Origin: Shimia sp022448905
Lineage (GTDB): Bacteria; Pseudomonadota; Alphaproteobacteria; Rhodobacterales; Rhodobacteraceae
Length of the DNA: 64,000 bases
Direction: 5' to 3'
Assembly (NCBI RefSeq): GCF_047126315.1
Contig: NZ_CP138953.1
Span: 4,464,001 to 4,528,000 of the forward strand
In this document: positions 9,004-16,566 of the stretch, one piece after another
Numbering within the stretch: position 1 is the first letter of the stretch
How the letters are laid out: each line of letters begins with the position of its first letter
Program-made: the position numbers and the translations under genes
The notes under the pieces: model-generated
The model's input: the letters and a program-made list of their open reading frames with translations, nothing else
Databases searched by the model: none
What the model was told of the DNA's origin: nothing

Positions 9004-9917
9004 CCACGATCATCTCCTTTGACGAGGGCGAGAAGAATATCAACTGGCTTGGGCTGACCGATGCGCTCGCCGCAGGCCACAGCCTGCCCAAAGCGGAAAT
9101 CTCCGACAGCTTCCTCTACCGCGGCAAAGACACGCTGCTGCAGCGCCAAGCCTGGATCGACGGCCTTGGCATCGCGGTGAAATCTGCCACCGTCTTCCCG
9201 GACAACCCGTCTCAGGACGTGCCGATGATCCACGGCGCGGTCACGCTGTTTGACGATGCCCACGGCATCCTGTCCGCGCTGATCGACTTCCACTTGGTCA
9301 CAAAATGGAAAACCGCTGGGGATAGCCTCTTGGCCGCCCGCCGCCTTGCCCGCCCGGGCAGCTCCAAAATCCTGATCGTCGGCGCAGGCACCGTGGGCCG
9401 CAATCTGCACGCCGCCTACTCCGCCGTCTTCCCTGACGCAGAATTCACGGTCTGGAACCGCACGCAGGCCAACGCCGAAAAAATGGCCGCCGAAATCGAC
9501 GGCCTTAAGGTCGCGACCAATCTCGAACAGGCTTTCGGCGAGGCTGACATCGTGACCTCCGCCACCATGTCCACCGAACCCACCCTGCGCGGCGATTGGC
9601 TGCAACCGGGCCAGCACATCGACCTGATCGGTGCCTACCGCCCCGACATGCGCGAAATCGACAACACCGCCCTCAACCGCGCCAGCCTCTTTGTCGACAG
9701 CTACGACACCACGCTGGATCACATTGGCGAGTTGAAAATCCCGCTCGCCGAAGGCGTGATCACCCGCGAAGACGTGCTGGCGGATTACTACAGCCTCGAC
9801 AAGTTCACCCGCACCTCGGACGATCAAATCACCCTGTTCAAAAACGGCGGCGGCGCGCACCTCGACCTGATGACCAGCCGCTACATTCTCGATCAGTGGC
9901 AAGCGGCACAGTCCTAA
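9000..9917 (+). CDS. ornithine cyclodeaminase / mu-crystallin family protein
   Basis: A 305-residue NAD(P)-binding protein. The N-terminal part holds KSATVFPDNPSQ and GAVTLFDDAHG, and the Rossmann motif is VGAGTVGRN near residue 128; both fit the OCD/mu-crystallin family. Family members include ornithine cyclodeaminase, alanine dehydrogenase and ketimine reductases, so the exact reaction is open. It overlaps the HAD gene by 4 bp. A hairpin terminator follows 16 bp after the stop. Confidence 0.85.
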   Translation: MTTIISFDEGEKNINWLGLTDALAAGHSLPKAEISDSFLYRGKDTLLQRQAWIDGLGIAVKSATVFPDNPSQDVPMIHGAVTLFDDAHGILSALIDFHLVTKWKTAGDSLLAARRLARPGSSKILIVGAGTVGRNLHAAYSAVFPDAEFTVWNRTQANAEKMAAEIDGLKVATNLEQAFGEADIVTSATMSTEPTLRGDWLQPGQHIDLIGAYRPDMREIDNTALNRASLFVDSYDTTLDHIGELKIPLAEGVITREDVLADYYSLDKFTRTSDDQITLFKNGGGAHLDLMTSRYILDQWQAAQS

Positions 9918-9932
9918 GCTCTTCTTAAAGCA

Positions 9933-9962
9933 AAGGCCGCTGCGATAACCCGCAACGGCCTT
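9933..9962. terminator. hairpin between convergent genes
   Basis: AAGGCCGCTGCG and CGCAACGGCCTT form a long stem (one internal mismatch) around a six-base loop, in the gap between the OCD-like gene (plus) and the MFS gene (minus). The flanks are weakly T-rich on both strands, so it may serve both genes. Confidence 0.55.
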
Positions 9963-9975
9963 GAAATTTCCCTGC

Positions 9976-10014
9976 CTCTGCAAAACAGTCACGATACCGA
10001 CGCAGTACCGACGT
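9976..10014. repeat. 39-bp dispersed repeat, copy 1
   Basis: This segment is 34/39 identical to 20431-20469. Each copy contains GCAAAACAGTC followed by GATACCGAC and TACCGACGT, so TACCGAC is repeated inside the unit. Both copies sit in gaps between convergent genes. The function is unknown. Confidence 0.7.
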
Positions 10015-10028
10015 AGGTTTCGGTTGGT

Positions 10029-10082
10029 TAACGCAAGCGCTTCTTCTTGCTCAAAATATCCCGGGGGTGTGGGGGCTGGCCC
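10029..10082. repeat. Roseobacter-type intergenic repeat, copy 2
   Basis: On the minus strand this reads a perfect GC hairpin (GTGGGGGC, two bases, GCCCCCAC at 10067-10084), then CCCCCGGGATATTTTGAGC and AAGAAGAAGC. It shares the hairpin, GGGATATT and A/G-tail layout with 4462-4513. It lies just beyond the stop of the MFS gene and could work as its terminator. Confidence 0.5.
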
Positions 10083-10092
10083 CCACTTGCCC

Positions 10093-11337
10093 CTATGCGG
10101 CGACAGCCTCTGGCGTCCGATTTTCGCGGATCGGCAGGTGTACAATTGCACTGAACGCGCCCACGCCAACACCAACCCACCACACCAGTGTGTAGTCACC
10201 ATACAGGTCGTACATCCGACCACCCAGCCACACGCCGAGGAAGCTGCCAAGCTGGTGGGAGAAGAACACAATCCCGTAAAGCGTGCCCATGTAGCGCAGC
10301 CCATAGAGATGCGCGACCAGACCGGAGGTCAGCGGCACGGTTGCCAGCCACAGCGAGCCCATCACCACAGAGAACACAATCACGCTCATCGGCGTAATCG
10401 GCATCAGAATAAAGACCGCTGCGGCTAATGTGCGCCCGGTGTAAATCCCTGCCAACAGGTTCTTTTTCGGGAAGTGCTTGCCCGCCCAACCGGCCAGCAA
10501 GGTGCCGCCAATATTGGCCAGACCAATCAGCGAAATCGCCACTGCGCCCAGCGTAGACGTCGAAGTGATCCCCATATTTGCCAGCGTTGAGCCCGGCGCA
10601 ATCGGCCCACACATCTCGGTGATCATCGCCGGGAAATGCGCGGTGACAAAGGCCAGTTGATAGCCACAGCTGAAGAAGCCCAGGAAGATCAACGTGTAAG
10701 ACGGATCTTTAAAGGCCCGCTTCAGGATTTCGCCCATGCTCTCCTGCAGCTCTTCTTTGCTCGCCGCCGCTGGCGCCCGCATCGCGGGCAAAAGCAGCAG
10801 GACCGCCAAAATCGCAATCGCAAACACCACAAAAGTCTGCTGCCAGCTCATGAACGACAACATCCATTCCGCCATCGGCGCCCCAAACACCTGACCGGCT
10901 GATCCCGCCGCCGTGGCAATGGCCAAAGACATCGAGCGGTTCTCATCCGAACTCGCCCGGCCGACCACCGCAAGGATCACACCAAAGCCGGTGCCTGCGA
11001 CACCAAATCCCACAAGGATTTCAAGCATCTGATGCGCTTCCGGCGTCACTGCGAAGGACGACAGCACCAGCCCCGCCGCATAGGTCAACGCACCCAGAAT
11101 GATCGCTTTCCGGTCGCCAATCTTCTCGGCAATGGCCCCAAAAATCGGCTGCCCAATGCCCCAGGCCAGGTTCTGAATCGCAATCGCCAGCGAAAACTCA
11201 CTGCGCAGCCAGCCAAACTCTTCGGCAATCGGGATCTGAAACACCCCAAAGCTCGCCCGAATGGCAAAGCTCACAAGGATGATGATACAGCCCACCATCA
11301 AAACCGGGGACATCAACGGGGTCTTGGCACTCATCAT
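10093..11337 (-). CDS. MFS transporter
   Basis: A 414-residue major-facilitator protein with about 12 membrane helices. It shows FGVFQIPIAEEFGW after helix 1, WGIGQPIFGAIAEKIGDRKAI at the helix 2-3 loop (the MFS GxxxDRxGRR-like motif), and a central cytoplasmic stretch KEELQESMGEILKRAF. It belongs to the monocarboxylate/oxalate-formate type branch by general appearance; the substrate is not known. The first ATG at 11337 has AGGAGC upstream, and the next codon is also ATG. A long inverted repeat just upstream (11365-11405) may be its operator. Confidence 0.85.
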   Translation of the reverse strand: MMSAKTPLMSPVLMVGCIIILVSFAIRASFGVFQIPIAEEFGWLRSEFSLAIAIQNLAWGIGQPIFGAIAEKIGDRKAIILGALTYAAGLVLSSFAVTPEAHQMLEILVGFGVAGTGFGVILAVVGRASSDENRSMSLAIATAAGSAGQVFGAPMAEWMLSFMSWQQTFVVFAIAILAVLLLLPAMRAPAAASKEELQESMGEILKRAFKDPSYTLIFLGFFSCGYQLAFVTAHFPAMITEMCGPIAPGSTLANMGITSTSTLGAVAISLIGLANIGGTLLAGWAGKHFPKKNLLAGIYTGRTLAAAVFILMPITPMSVIVFSVVMGSLWLATVPLTSGLVAHLYGLRYMGTLYGIVFFSHQLGSFLGVWLGGRMYDLYGDYTLVWWVGVGVGAFSAIVHLPIRENRTPEAVAA

Positions 11338-11364
11338 CTTGCTCCTGTTTGCGCAGGCGGATTC

Positions 11365-11405
11365 TGAACAAATGAAGCACCTAAGGTCAATTCAGCATTT
11401 GTTCA
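11365..11405. promoter_or_regulatory. inverted repeat upstream of MFS gene
   Basis: TGAACAAATG (11365-11374) and CATTTGTTCA (11396-11405) are perfect 10-bp inverted arms separated by 21 bp, 28 bp upstream of the MFS start and 75 bp upstream of zapE. This could be a regulator site or a hairpin in the 5' leader. No regulator gene is adjacent. Confidence 0.45.
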
Positions 11406-11479
11406 CCCCCTCATAACAGTCTGTCATAGGGTCCGGCGTGGCCCTTTTCCTCACCGCTTCAATTGGCTAAGGGGTTTGT

Positions 11480-12544
11480 ATGGATAGCTTGCCCGAGATT
11501 TACGCCGCCCGCGTGGCTGACGGAACCCTACACGCCGACGACGCCCAGGTCGCGGTGCTGCCGGAATTTGAACGCATCCGCAGTGATCTGGCCAAGCCTA
11601 TGAAGAAAAGCTGGTTCCGCAAATCCACCCCAGAGCCGGTGCAGGGCCTCTATCTTTGGGGGGGTGTTGGACGCGGCAAATCCATGCTGATGGACTTGTT
11701 TGTCGACAGCCTTAACGTGCCCGTGCGCCGTGTACACTTTCACGCCTTTATGCAGGAAATCCACGAAGCCATGCACAAGGCTCGTTCCGAAGGTGTTGAG
11801 GACACAGTGCAACCCGTTGCCAAAGCTGTGGCGGCCAGCGTGCGCGTGCTGGCCTTTGATGAAATGCAGATCACCGACATCACCGACGCGATGATTGTCG
11901 GGCGCCTGTTTGAGCAACTGTTTGAGGCGGGTGTGGTGATTGTCACCACCTCCAACCGCATCCCGGATGATCTCTATAAAAACGGCCTCAACCGCCAGCT
12001 TTTTCTGCCTTTTATCGCCCTGATCAAAGAGCAGATGCGGGTCTGGGAAATGGTCAGCCCCACCGACTACCGCCAAAACCGCCTCGCCGGAAATCAGGTC
12101 TACTTTGTGCAGGCCGGGTCTGAGGCCCGCGCGCAAATCCGCGCCATTTGGGACGATCTCACCGGCGGTGCCGCCGAGCCGCTGGTGCTCACCGTAAAGG
12201 GCCGCGAAGTCACCCTGCCCGCCTACCGCAACGGCATTGGCCGCGCGAGCTTCTTTGATCTCTGCGGCAAGATGCTTGGCCCCGGCGACTATCTTGCGGT
12301 GGCCAATGCGGTGAAAGTGCTGATCCTTGAGGACATCCCCACGCTCAGCCGCAACAATTTCAACGAAGCCAAACGTTTCGTGACTCTGATTGACGCGATC
12401 TATGAAGCCAAGGTCCGCTTGATCTGCTCCGCCGCCGCCGAGCCGGAAATGCTCTACCTTGAGGGCGAGGGCATCTTTGAGTTTGAACGCACCGCCTCCC
12501 GCCTGCGTGAAATGCAGGACGCCGAGTGGGGCAAAGACAGCTAG
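11480..12544 (+). CDS. zapE: cell division protein ZapE (AFG1-like ATPase)
   Basis: A 354-residue ATPase of the AFG1/LACE1 family; in Escherichia coli ZapE associates with the Z-ring. The Walker A motif GLYLWGGVGRGKSMLMD is near residue 56, the Walker B-like LAFDEMQITD near 133, and VVIVTTSNRIPDDLY near 155, all family signatures. Length is normal for the family. It stands alone on the plus strand. In alphaproteobacteria it is often near sucAB/mdh, which are not seen here. Confidence 0.92.
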   Translation: MDSLPEIYAARVADGTLHADDAQVAVLPEFERIRSDLAKPMKKSWFRKSTPEPVQGLYLWGGVGRGKSMLMDLFVDSLNVPVRRVHFHAFMQEIHEAMHKARSEGVEDTVQPVAKAVAASVRVLAFDEMQITDITDAMIVGRLFEQLFEAGVVIVTTSNRIPDDLYKNGLNRQLFLPFIALIKEQMRVWEMVSPTDYRQNRLAGNQVYFVQAGSEARAQIRAIWDDLTGGAAEPLVLTVKGREVTLPAYRNGIGRASFFDLCGKMLGPGDYLAVANAVKVLILEDIPTLSRNNFNEAKRFVTLIDAIYEAKVRLICSAAAEPEMLYLEGEGIFEFERTASRLREMQDAEWGKDS

Positions 12545-12567
12545 TCCTGCCCTCACACCAAACCACA

Positions 12568-12594
12568 AAACAAAAAGCCCCCGAAGGGGCTTTG
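12568..12594 (-). terminator. intrinsic terminator of tRNA-Trp
   Basis: On the minus strand AAAGCCCC, a four-base loop and GGGGCTTT form a stem followed by a T-rich tract (TTTTTGTTTTG), about 25 bp beyond the tRNA 3' end. It may also stop zapE transcription from the other side. Confidence 0.75.
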
Positions 12595-12618
12595 AGACGT
12601 GTCCAAATCTTTGGGAAA

Positions 12619-12694
12619 TGGCAGGGGCACCAGGGCTCGAACCCGGGACCTACGGTTTTGGAGACCGTCGCTCTACCAACTGAGCTATACCCCT
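12619..12694 (-). tRNA. tRNA-Trp (CCA anticodon)
   Basis: A 76-nt cloverleaf on the minus strand: acceptor stem AGGGGTA paired with TGCCCCT, D-arm AGCTCAGTTGGTAGAGC, anticodon stem ACGGT/ACCGT with loop CTCCAAA giving CCA, T-arm GGGTTCGAGCCC, discriminator G and an encoded CCA end. Confidence 0.97.
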
Positions 12695-12706
12695 AACGTG
12701 GGGTGT

Positions 12707-12735
12707 TTCGTAAGGCACCCTCGCGCCGGTGGCAA
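12707..12735 (-). promoter_or_regulatory. candidate promoter of tRNA-Trp
   Basis: On the minus strand TTGCCA (12735-12730), a 17-bp spacer, and TACGAA (12712-12707) place a start site close to 12700, just before the mature tRNA. The match to the -10 consensus is modest. Confidence 0.4.
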
Positions 12736-12820
12736 GAGGTAAAACGCGCAAAAATCGCAAGACTGGTCAACTTTGAATTGCCCCTGTATGAGAGGTGCGC
12801 ACTCAAGAGGTTTTGCCCCC

Positions 12821-13552
12821 ATGTCGCTGAAGCAATCGCTCAATCGTTTGCGCAAAAACATCGCCAATAGCCCGCGTGTGAACCGCGCCGTGGAAGGCAT
12901 GTTTGCCGCCTATGTACGATTCGCCTTCAAGACCTCCCGATTTGAGCGCACCGGCTGTGAAGAACTCGACGCCTGCCTCGCCCGCGGTGAGGCTGTGATC
13001 ACCACAGTGTGGCACCAACGGCTGATTCTTGGCCCCTATATGGTCAACGCCCCCAAGGGCGCCCGCGTGGTTTCGCTCACCTCCGCCGCCCGTGCCGGAC
13101 GGCTCGCCGGGCAAATCCTCGTGCGTCTGGGCTGGGAAACCATCCCAATGTCCAGCCACCAACGCCACGTGACCTTGTCCCGTGAAGTGCTCAAACGCCA
13201 CCGCGAAGGCTGCTCGCTGGGTGTGGTGCCCGACGGCCCCCGCGGCCCTGCCCGCGTCGCCTCCACCGTGCCACTGATTTGGGCACGCTCCACCGGCGCG
13301 CGGGTGTTCACGCTGGCCTTCGCGCAAAAACGCGTCCTGCGCCTACCGACCTGGGACAAGCAAATGCTGCCCCTGCCGTTTTCGCGCGGGATCATCACCT
13401 GTCAGGAATGGACCGACGCGGTGCCACGCAAACCCACCGAAGACGAAACCGAAGCCCTGCGACTGAGCCTGCAACAATCGCTCGACGAGATCACCGATGC
13501 CGCTGATGCGGCACTGGGCAAGCCTTCAGAGAACCCCAACACATCAGCCTAG
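12821..13552 (+). CDS. DUF374 lysophospholipid acyltransferase-like protein
   Basis: A 243-residue protein with the DUF374 signature: TTVWHQRLILGPYM near residue 65 (the HxxxxD-like region of this family) and GVVPDGPRGPAR near 130. These proteins resemble lipid A / glycerophospholipid acyltransferases and are thought to modify membrane lipids; a role as a KDO-lipid acyltransferase is possible. The ATG at 12821 (AGAGG about 9 nt upstream) starts the conserved part; an ATG at 12773 would add a cysteine-rich tail with no ribosome site. Confidence 0.82.
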   Translation: MSLKQSLNRLRKNIANSPRVNRAVEGMFAAYVRFAFKTSRFERTGCEELDACLARGEAVITTVWHQRLILGPYMVNAPKGARVVSLTSAARAGRLAGQILVRLGWETIPMSSHQRHVTLSREVLKRHREGCSLGVVPDGPRGPARVASTVPLIWARSTGARVFTLAFAQKRVLRLPTWDKQMLPLPFSRGIITCQEWTDAVPRKPTEDETEALRLSLQQSLDEITDAADAALGKPSENPNTSA

Positions 13553-13664
13553 ACTCATCTGGCACTGAGTGACGCCCCCGCATCGCCCCTTTTCGCCCCC
13601 TATGCGTACAAAGTGAGCTTTCGCTGCGGCTGTGCCAATGTCTGGTCCCGACTTTCAGGCAAGG

Positions 13665-14348
13665 TCAAACAGCAGGGAAAAGTCGTTTAAATTCCGCGAT
13701 TCCATTTGCCGAGAATGAAATCACGCGGGTTGTCTGATCGCGCTTGGCCCACGAAAGACCTTCAAATCGGCTGAGGAACGCACGGCCAAGGCTGCCTGCC
13801 AGATGTGACCTGCGTTCACTCCAGTCCAGACACTCACGGCACAGCGTTGATTTGTTTTTGCGTAGTTCAGCTAAATCAATTCCGAGCTCTGTTACAAATG
13901 CTTGGCCGGAACGCGTTAGATGGAGGTCATTACCGTCAAAGACTAGATGGCCCTGCATAATCAAGCTGTCGAACATTTGCGTACCCAACTCTCCTGCAAG
14001 ATGGTTGTAGCAGACGCGTGCCTGTCGCAACGCGGCGTCTTTTGGCCCGGTACGTTTGCGAAGACGGCCCGATCCCGCAGCTAACCCCATCAAGCCTTCC
14101 AAAACATGCGCAACGTCGTCATTTGCGAGAGAAAAATACTTGTGTCGACCTTGCTTGCGAGGACGCAACAAACCGCCTCCATCAAGTTTCGACAGATGAG
14201 AGCTGGCGGTCTGAATGGTAACGCCTGCCTCTTCTGCCAACTCGCTCACGGTCAAGGCTTTGCCGCCCATGAGCGCGGTCAGCATGTTGGCGCGGGCAGG
14301 GTCACCGATCAGCGCGGCGACATGTGCAATATCTGGACCTTCCTTCAT
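13665..14348 (-). CDS. ArsR/SmtB-type winged-helix regulator
   Basis: A 227-residue regulator. Residues about 8-75 are an ArsR domain (IGDPARANMLTALMGG, then LTVSELAEEAGVTIQTASSHL and HKYFSLA). The C-terminal 130 residues form a second domain containing CYNHLAGELG, HLTRSGQAF and a CRECLDWSERRSHLAG stretch found in this longer ArsR subfamily; the CxxC may bind metal. It is divergent from the NIPSNAP-ABM pair, with an inverted repeat between them, so it probably controls them. Confidence 0.85.
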   Translation of the reverse strand: MKEGPDIAHVAALIGDPARANMLTALMGGKALTVSELAEEAGVTIQTASSHLSKLDGGGLLRPRKQGRHKYFSLANDDVAHVLEGLMGLAAGSGRLRKRTGPKDAALRQARVCYNHLAGELGTQMFDSLIMQGHLVFDGNDLHLTRSGQAFVTELGIDLAELRKNKSTLCRECLDWSERRSHLAGSLGRAFLSRFEGLSWAKRDQTTRVISFSANGIAEFKRLFPAV

Positions 14349-14356
14349 AGTTCGAC

Positions 14357-14388
14357 CCTAATCGAAGCATCTACTTATCGCAATTAGG
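14357..14388. promoter_or_regulatory. inverted repeat between ArsR and NIPSNAP genes
   Basis: CCTAAT (14357-14362) and ATTAGG (14383-14388) are inverted arms with a 20-bp spacer, centred in the 74-bp divergent gap. It is a plausible but short operator for the adjacent ArsR protein. Confidence 0.35.
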
Positions 14389-14422
14389 TAGACCGGAAAA
14401 AACAAACTGAAAGGATCCTTAA

Positions 14423-14752
14423 ATGTTGACCTGTATCATTCGCTACCAAATTGACCCCACTAAAAAGGCTCAGTTTGAAGAGTATTCCCGCAACTGGGGG
14501 CAGGCGATCCCGCGCTGTGGCGCAGATCTGATCGGATATTATGCCCCCCATGAAGGGTCATCCACGCTCGCCTACGGGATCTACAATGTGAAAAGCCTCG
14601 CAGACTATGAAGCTTATAGGTCGCGATTGTCAGCAGACCCCATTGGCCGTGAGAACTACAAGTTTGCCCAGAAAGAGAAATTCCTGCTGCGTGAAGACAG
14701 AACATTCCTAAAGCTCGCTTCTGCGCCACACAATCCTGGTGTCGAAACGTGA
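14423..14752 (+). CDS. NIPSNAP family protein
   Basis: A 109-residue single-domain NIPSNAP/dimeric alpha-beta barrel protein (CIIRYQIDPTKKAQFEEYS at the start, GYYAPHEGSSTLAYGIY in the middle). Small bacterial NIPSNAP proteins are uncharacterised. The start has AAAGGATCC upstream. Its stop overlaps the GTG start of the next gene, so the two are coupled and may form a functional pair. Confidence 0.85.
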   Translation: MLTCIIRYQIDPTKKAQFEEYSRNWGQAIPRCGADLIGYYAPHEGSSTLAYGIYNVKSLADYEAYRSRLSADPIGRENYKFAQKEKFLLREDRTFLKLASAPHNPGVET

Positions 14753-15096
14753 TCGCGGTCATTTTTGAAGTCGAACCGGCGGACGGGTGCAAAGGGGGAT
14801 ATCTCGACATCGCGTCCGAGATGCGTCCGATGCTGAATCAGATCGAGGGCTTCATCTCGGTTGAACGCTTCCAGAGCCTGACTGACCCACGCAAAATCTT
14901 GTCTCTTTCTTTCTTCGAAGATGAAGCAGCAATTGCTCGCTGGCGCAATTTGAATGAGCATCGCGGGGCGCAGGCAAGGGGGCGGGCCGCTGTGTTTGAG
15001 GACTACCGACTCCGCATCGCCAGCGTCATACGTGACTACGGTAAGTTCGACCGCGAGCAGGCTCCGTCCGACAGTCGCAAGGCGCACGCGAAATGA
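14749..15096 (+). CDS. antibiotic biosynthesis monooxygenase (ABM) domain protein
   Basis: A 115-residue ABM-fold protein; IAVIFEVEPADG, then LDIASEMRPMLNQIEGFISVERF and SLSFFEDEAAIARWRN are the standard order of this family, which includes small cofactor-free monooxygenases and haem-degrading enzymes. The GTG start at 14749 overlaps the NIPSNAP stop (GTGA). No substrate can be assigned. Confidence 0.85.
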   Translation: MIAVIFEVEPADGCKGGYLDIASEMRPMLNQIEGFISVERFQSLTDPRKILSLSFFEDEAAIARWRNLNEHRGAQARGRAAVFEDYRLRIASVIRDYGKFDREQAPSDSRKAHAK

Positions 15097-15173
15097 GTGC
15101 CCTGACTCGGTCGCTGCCGTTCCCGCATTGCGCATAATTGGCGTGTCTAGGCTCACCTCGCCCCCCACCCCAA

Positions 15174-15204
15174 AGCAAAAAGGCCGCCCATTGGGCGGCC
15201 TTTC
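15174..15204 (-). terminator. intrinsic terminator, probably of tuf
   Basis: AAAGGCCGCCC, three bases, GGGCGGCCTTT form a perfect 11-bp stem; on the minus strand it is followed by TTTTTGC. It lies 93 bp past the tuf stop and also 78 bp past the convergent ABM gene. Confidence 0.8.
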
Positions 15205-15234
15205 CGTAATCTGAACCGAAGTGGCTTTCGGGAA

Positions 15235-15290
15235 CTTTCAAGCGGACTTGAAAGCCCCTGTCGCCTTACGGGCGTTTTGCTTACGCAAAA
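15235..15290 (-). other. three tandem hairpins downstream of tuf
   Basis: In the 92 bp between the tuf stop and its terminator there are three consecutive perfect stem-loops: TTTTGC/GCAAAA (15275-15290), CGCC/GGCG (15262-15274) and CTTTCAAG/CTTGAAAG (15235-15254). The first two have TTAC(G) loops. They would be transcribed as the tuf 3' UTR; a role in stability or small-RNA release is only a guess. Confidence 0.5.
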
Positions 15291-15296
15291 GCACCC

Positions 15297-16472
15297 TTAC
15301 TCAACGATCTTCGACACAACACCGGAACCAACGGTGCGGCCACCTTCGCGGATCGCGAAGCGCAGGCCTTGCTCCATCGCGATTGGGGCGATCAGCTCAA
15401 CGTTGAATTTCAGGTTGTCACCAGGCATCACCATCTCGGTGCCCGCTGGCAGCTCAACAGTGCCGGTCACGTCAGTGGTCCGGAAGTAGAACTGTGGACG
15501 GTAGTTCGCGAAGAATGGCGTGTGACGGCCACCTTCATCCTTGGTCAGGATGTAGGCTTCTGCTTCGAACTTGGTGTGTGGGTTCACGGAACCTGGGGCA
15601 CAGAGAACCTGACCACGCTCAACCGCTTCACGGTCAACACCACGCAGCAGCGCGCCGATGTTGTCGCCCGCTTCACCGGAGTCCAGCAGCTTGCGGAACA
15701 TTTCAACACCGGTACAGGTGGTTTTCTGAGTGTCTTTGATGCCAACGATTTCGATTTCGTCGCCAACGTTGATCACGCCACGCTCAACACGGCCGGTCAC
15801 AACAGTACCGCGGCCAGAGATCGAGAACACGTCTTCGATTGGCATCAGGAACGGCTGGTCAGTCGCACGTGGTGGCTGTGGGATGTACTCGTCAACAGCC
15901 GCCATCAGCTCAGCAATTTTCTCTTTGCCGATGTTGTCGTCGCGGTCTTCCAGAGCCGCCAGAGCGGAACCGGCGATCACAGGAATGTCGTCGCCTGGGA
16001 ATTCGTACTCAGACAGCAGCTCGCGGATTTCCATCTCAACGAGTTCCAGCAGCTCTTCGTCGTCAACCTGGTCCACTTTGTTCATGAAAACAACCATGGC
16101 AGGGATGCCAACCTGGCGGCCCAGCAGGATGTGCTCACGGGTCTGTGGCATTGGGCCGTCAGCCGCGTTCACAACCAGGATCGCGCCGTCCATCTGCGCC
16201 GCACCGGTGATCATGTTTTTCACGTAGTCAGCGTGGCCTGGGCAGTCAACGTGGGCGTAGTGACGTGCGTCGGTTTCATATTCCACGTGCGCGGTGGAGA
16301 TGGTGATACCACGTGCTTTTTCTTCAGGCGCGCCGTCGATTTCGTCGTACGCTTTGAAGTCACCAAACTGCTTGGTGATCGCAGCGGTCAGCGTGGTTTT
16401 ACCGTGGTCAACGTGACCAATGGTGCCGATGTTGCAGTGCGGTTTACTGCGCTCAAACTTTTCCTTAGCCAT
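15297..16472 (-). CDS. tuf: translation elongation factor Tu
   Basis: A 391-residue EF-Tu that delivers aminoacyl-tRNA to the ribosome. The GTP-binding motifs are all present: GHVDHGKTTLTAAI (G1), RGITISTAHVEY (G2), DCPGHADYVKN (G3), and MNKVDQVDDEE (G4). Domains 2 and 3 follow with GRGTVVTGRVERG and the C-terminal FAIREGGRTVGSGVV. Alphaproteobacteria often have two copies, one in the str operon; none of the str genes are here, so this would be the solitary copy. Confidence 0.98.
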   Translation of the reverse strand: MAKEKFERSKPHCNIGTIGHVDHGKTTLTAAITKQFGDFKAYDEIDGAPEEKARGITISTAHVEYETDARHYAHVDCPGHADYVKNMITGAAQMDGAILVVNAADGPMPQTREHILLGRQVGIPAMVVFMNKVDQVDDEELLELVEMEIRELLSEYEFPGDDIPVIAGSALAALEDRDDNIGKEKIAELMAAVDEYIPQPPRATDQPFLMPIEDVFSISGRGTVVTGRVERGVINVGDEIEIVGIKDTQKTTCTGVEMFRKLLDSGEAGDNIGALLRGVDREAVERGQVLCAPGSVNPHTKFEAEAYILTKDEGGRHTPFFANYRPQFYFRTTDVTGTVELPAGTEMVMPGDNLKFNVELIAPIAMEQGLRFAIREGGRTVGSGVVSKIVE

Positions 16473-16530
16473 CTCGGGCGCCTTCTAATTTTGGTGGGGC
16501 CACATTGGCCCGTTTTCCTCTACCGCGCGC

Positions 16531-16559
16531 GACATATGGTGTTACGCGCCAAAAATCAA
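16531..16559 (-). promoter_or_regulatory. candidate tuf promoter
   Basis: On the minus strand TTGATT (16559-16554), a 17-bp spacer and TATGTC (16536-16531) lie about 60 bp before the tuf start. The -35 is good, the -10 is moderate. Confidence 0.4.
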
Positions 16560-16566
16560 GCGTGCA

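Noticed and set aside
8820..10304. A 494-codon minus-strand frame across the HAD and ornithine-cyclodeaminase-like genes
   Set aside because: It crosses two well-supported plus-strand genes, a terminator and the end of the MFS gene; coding shadow.
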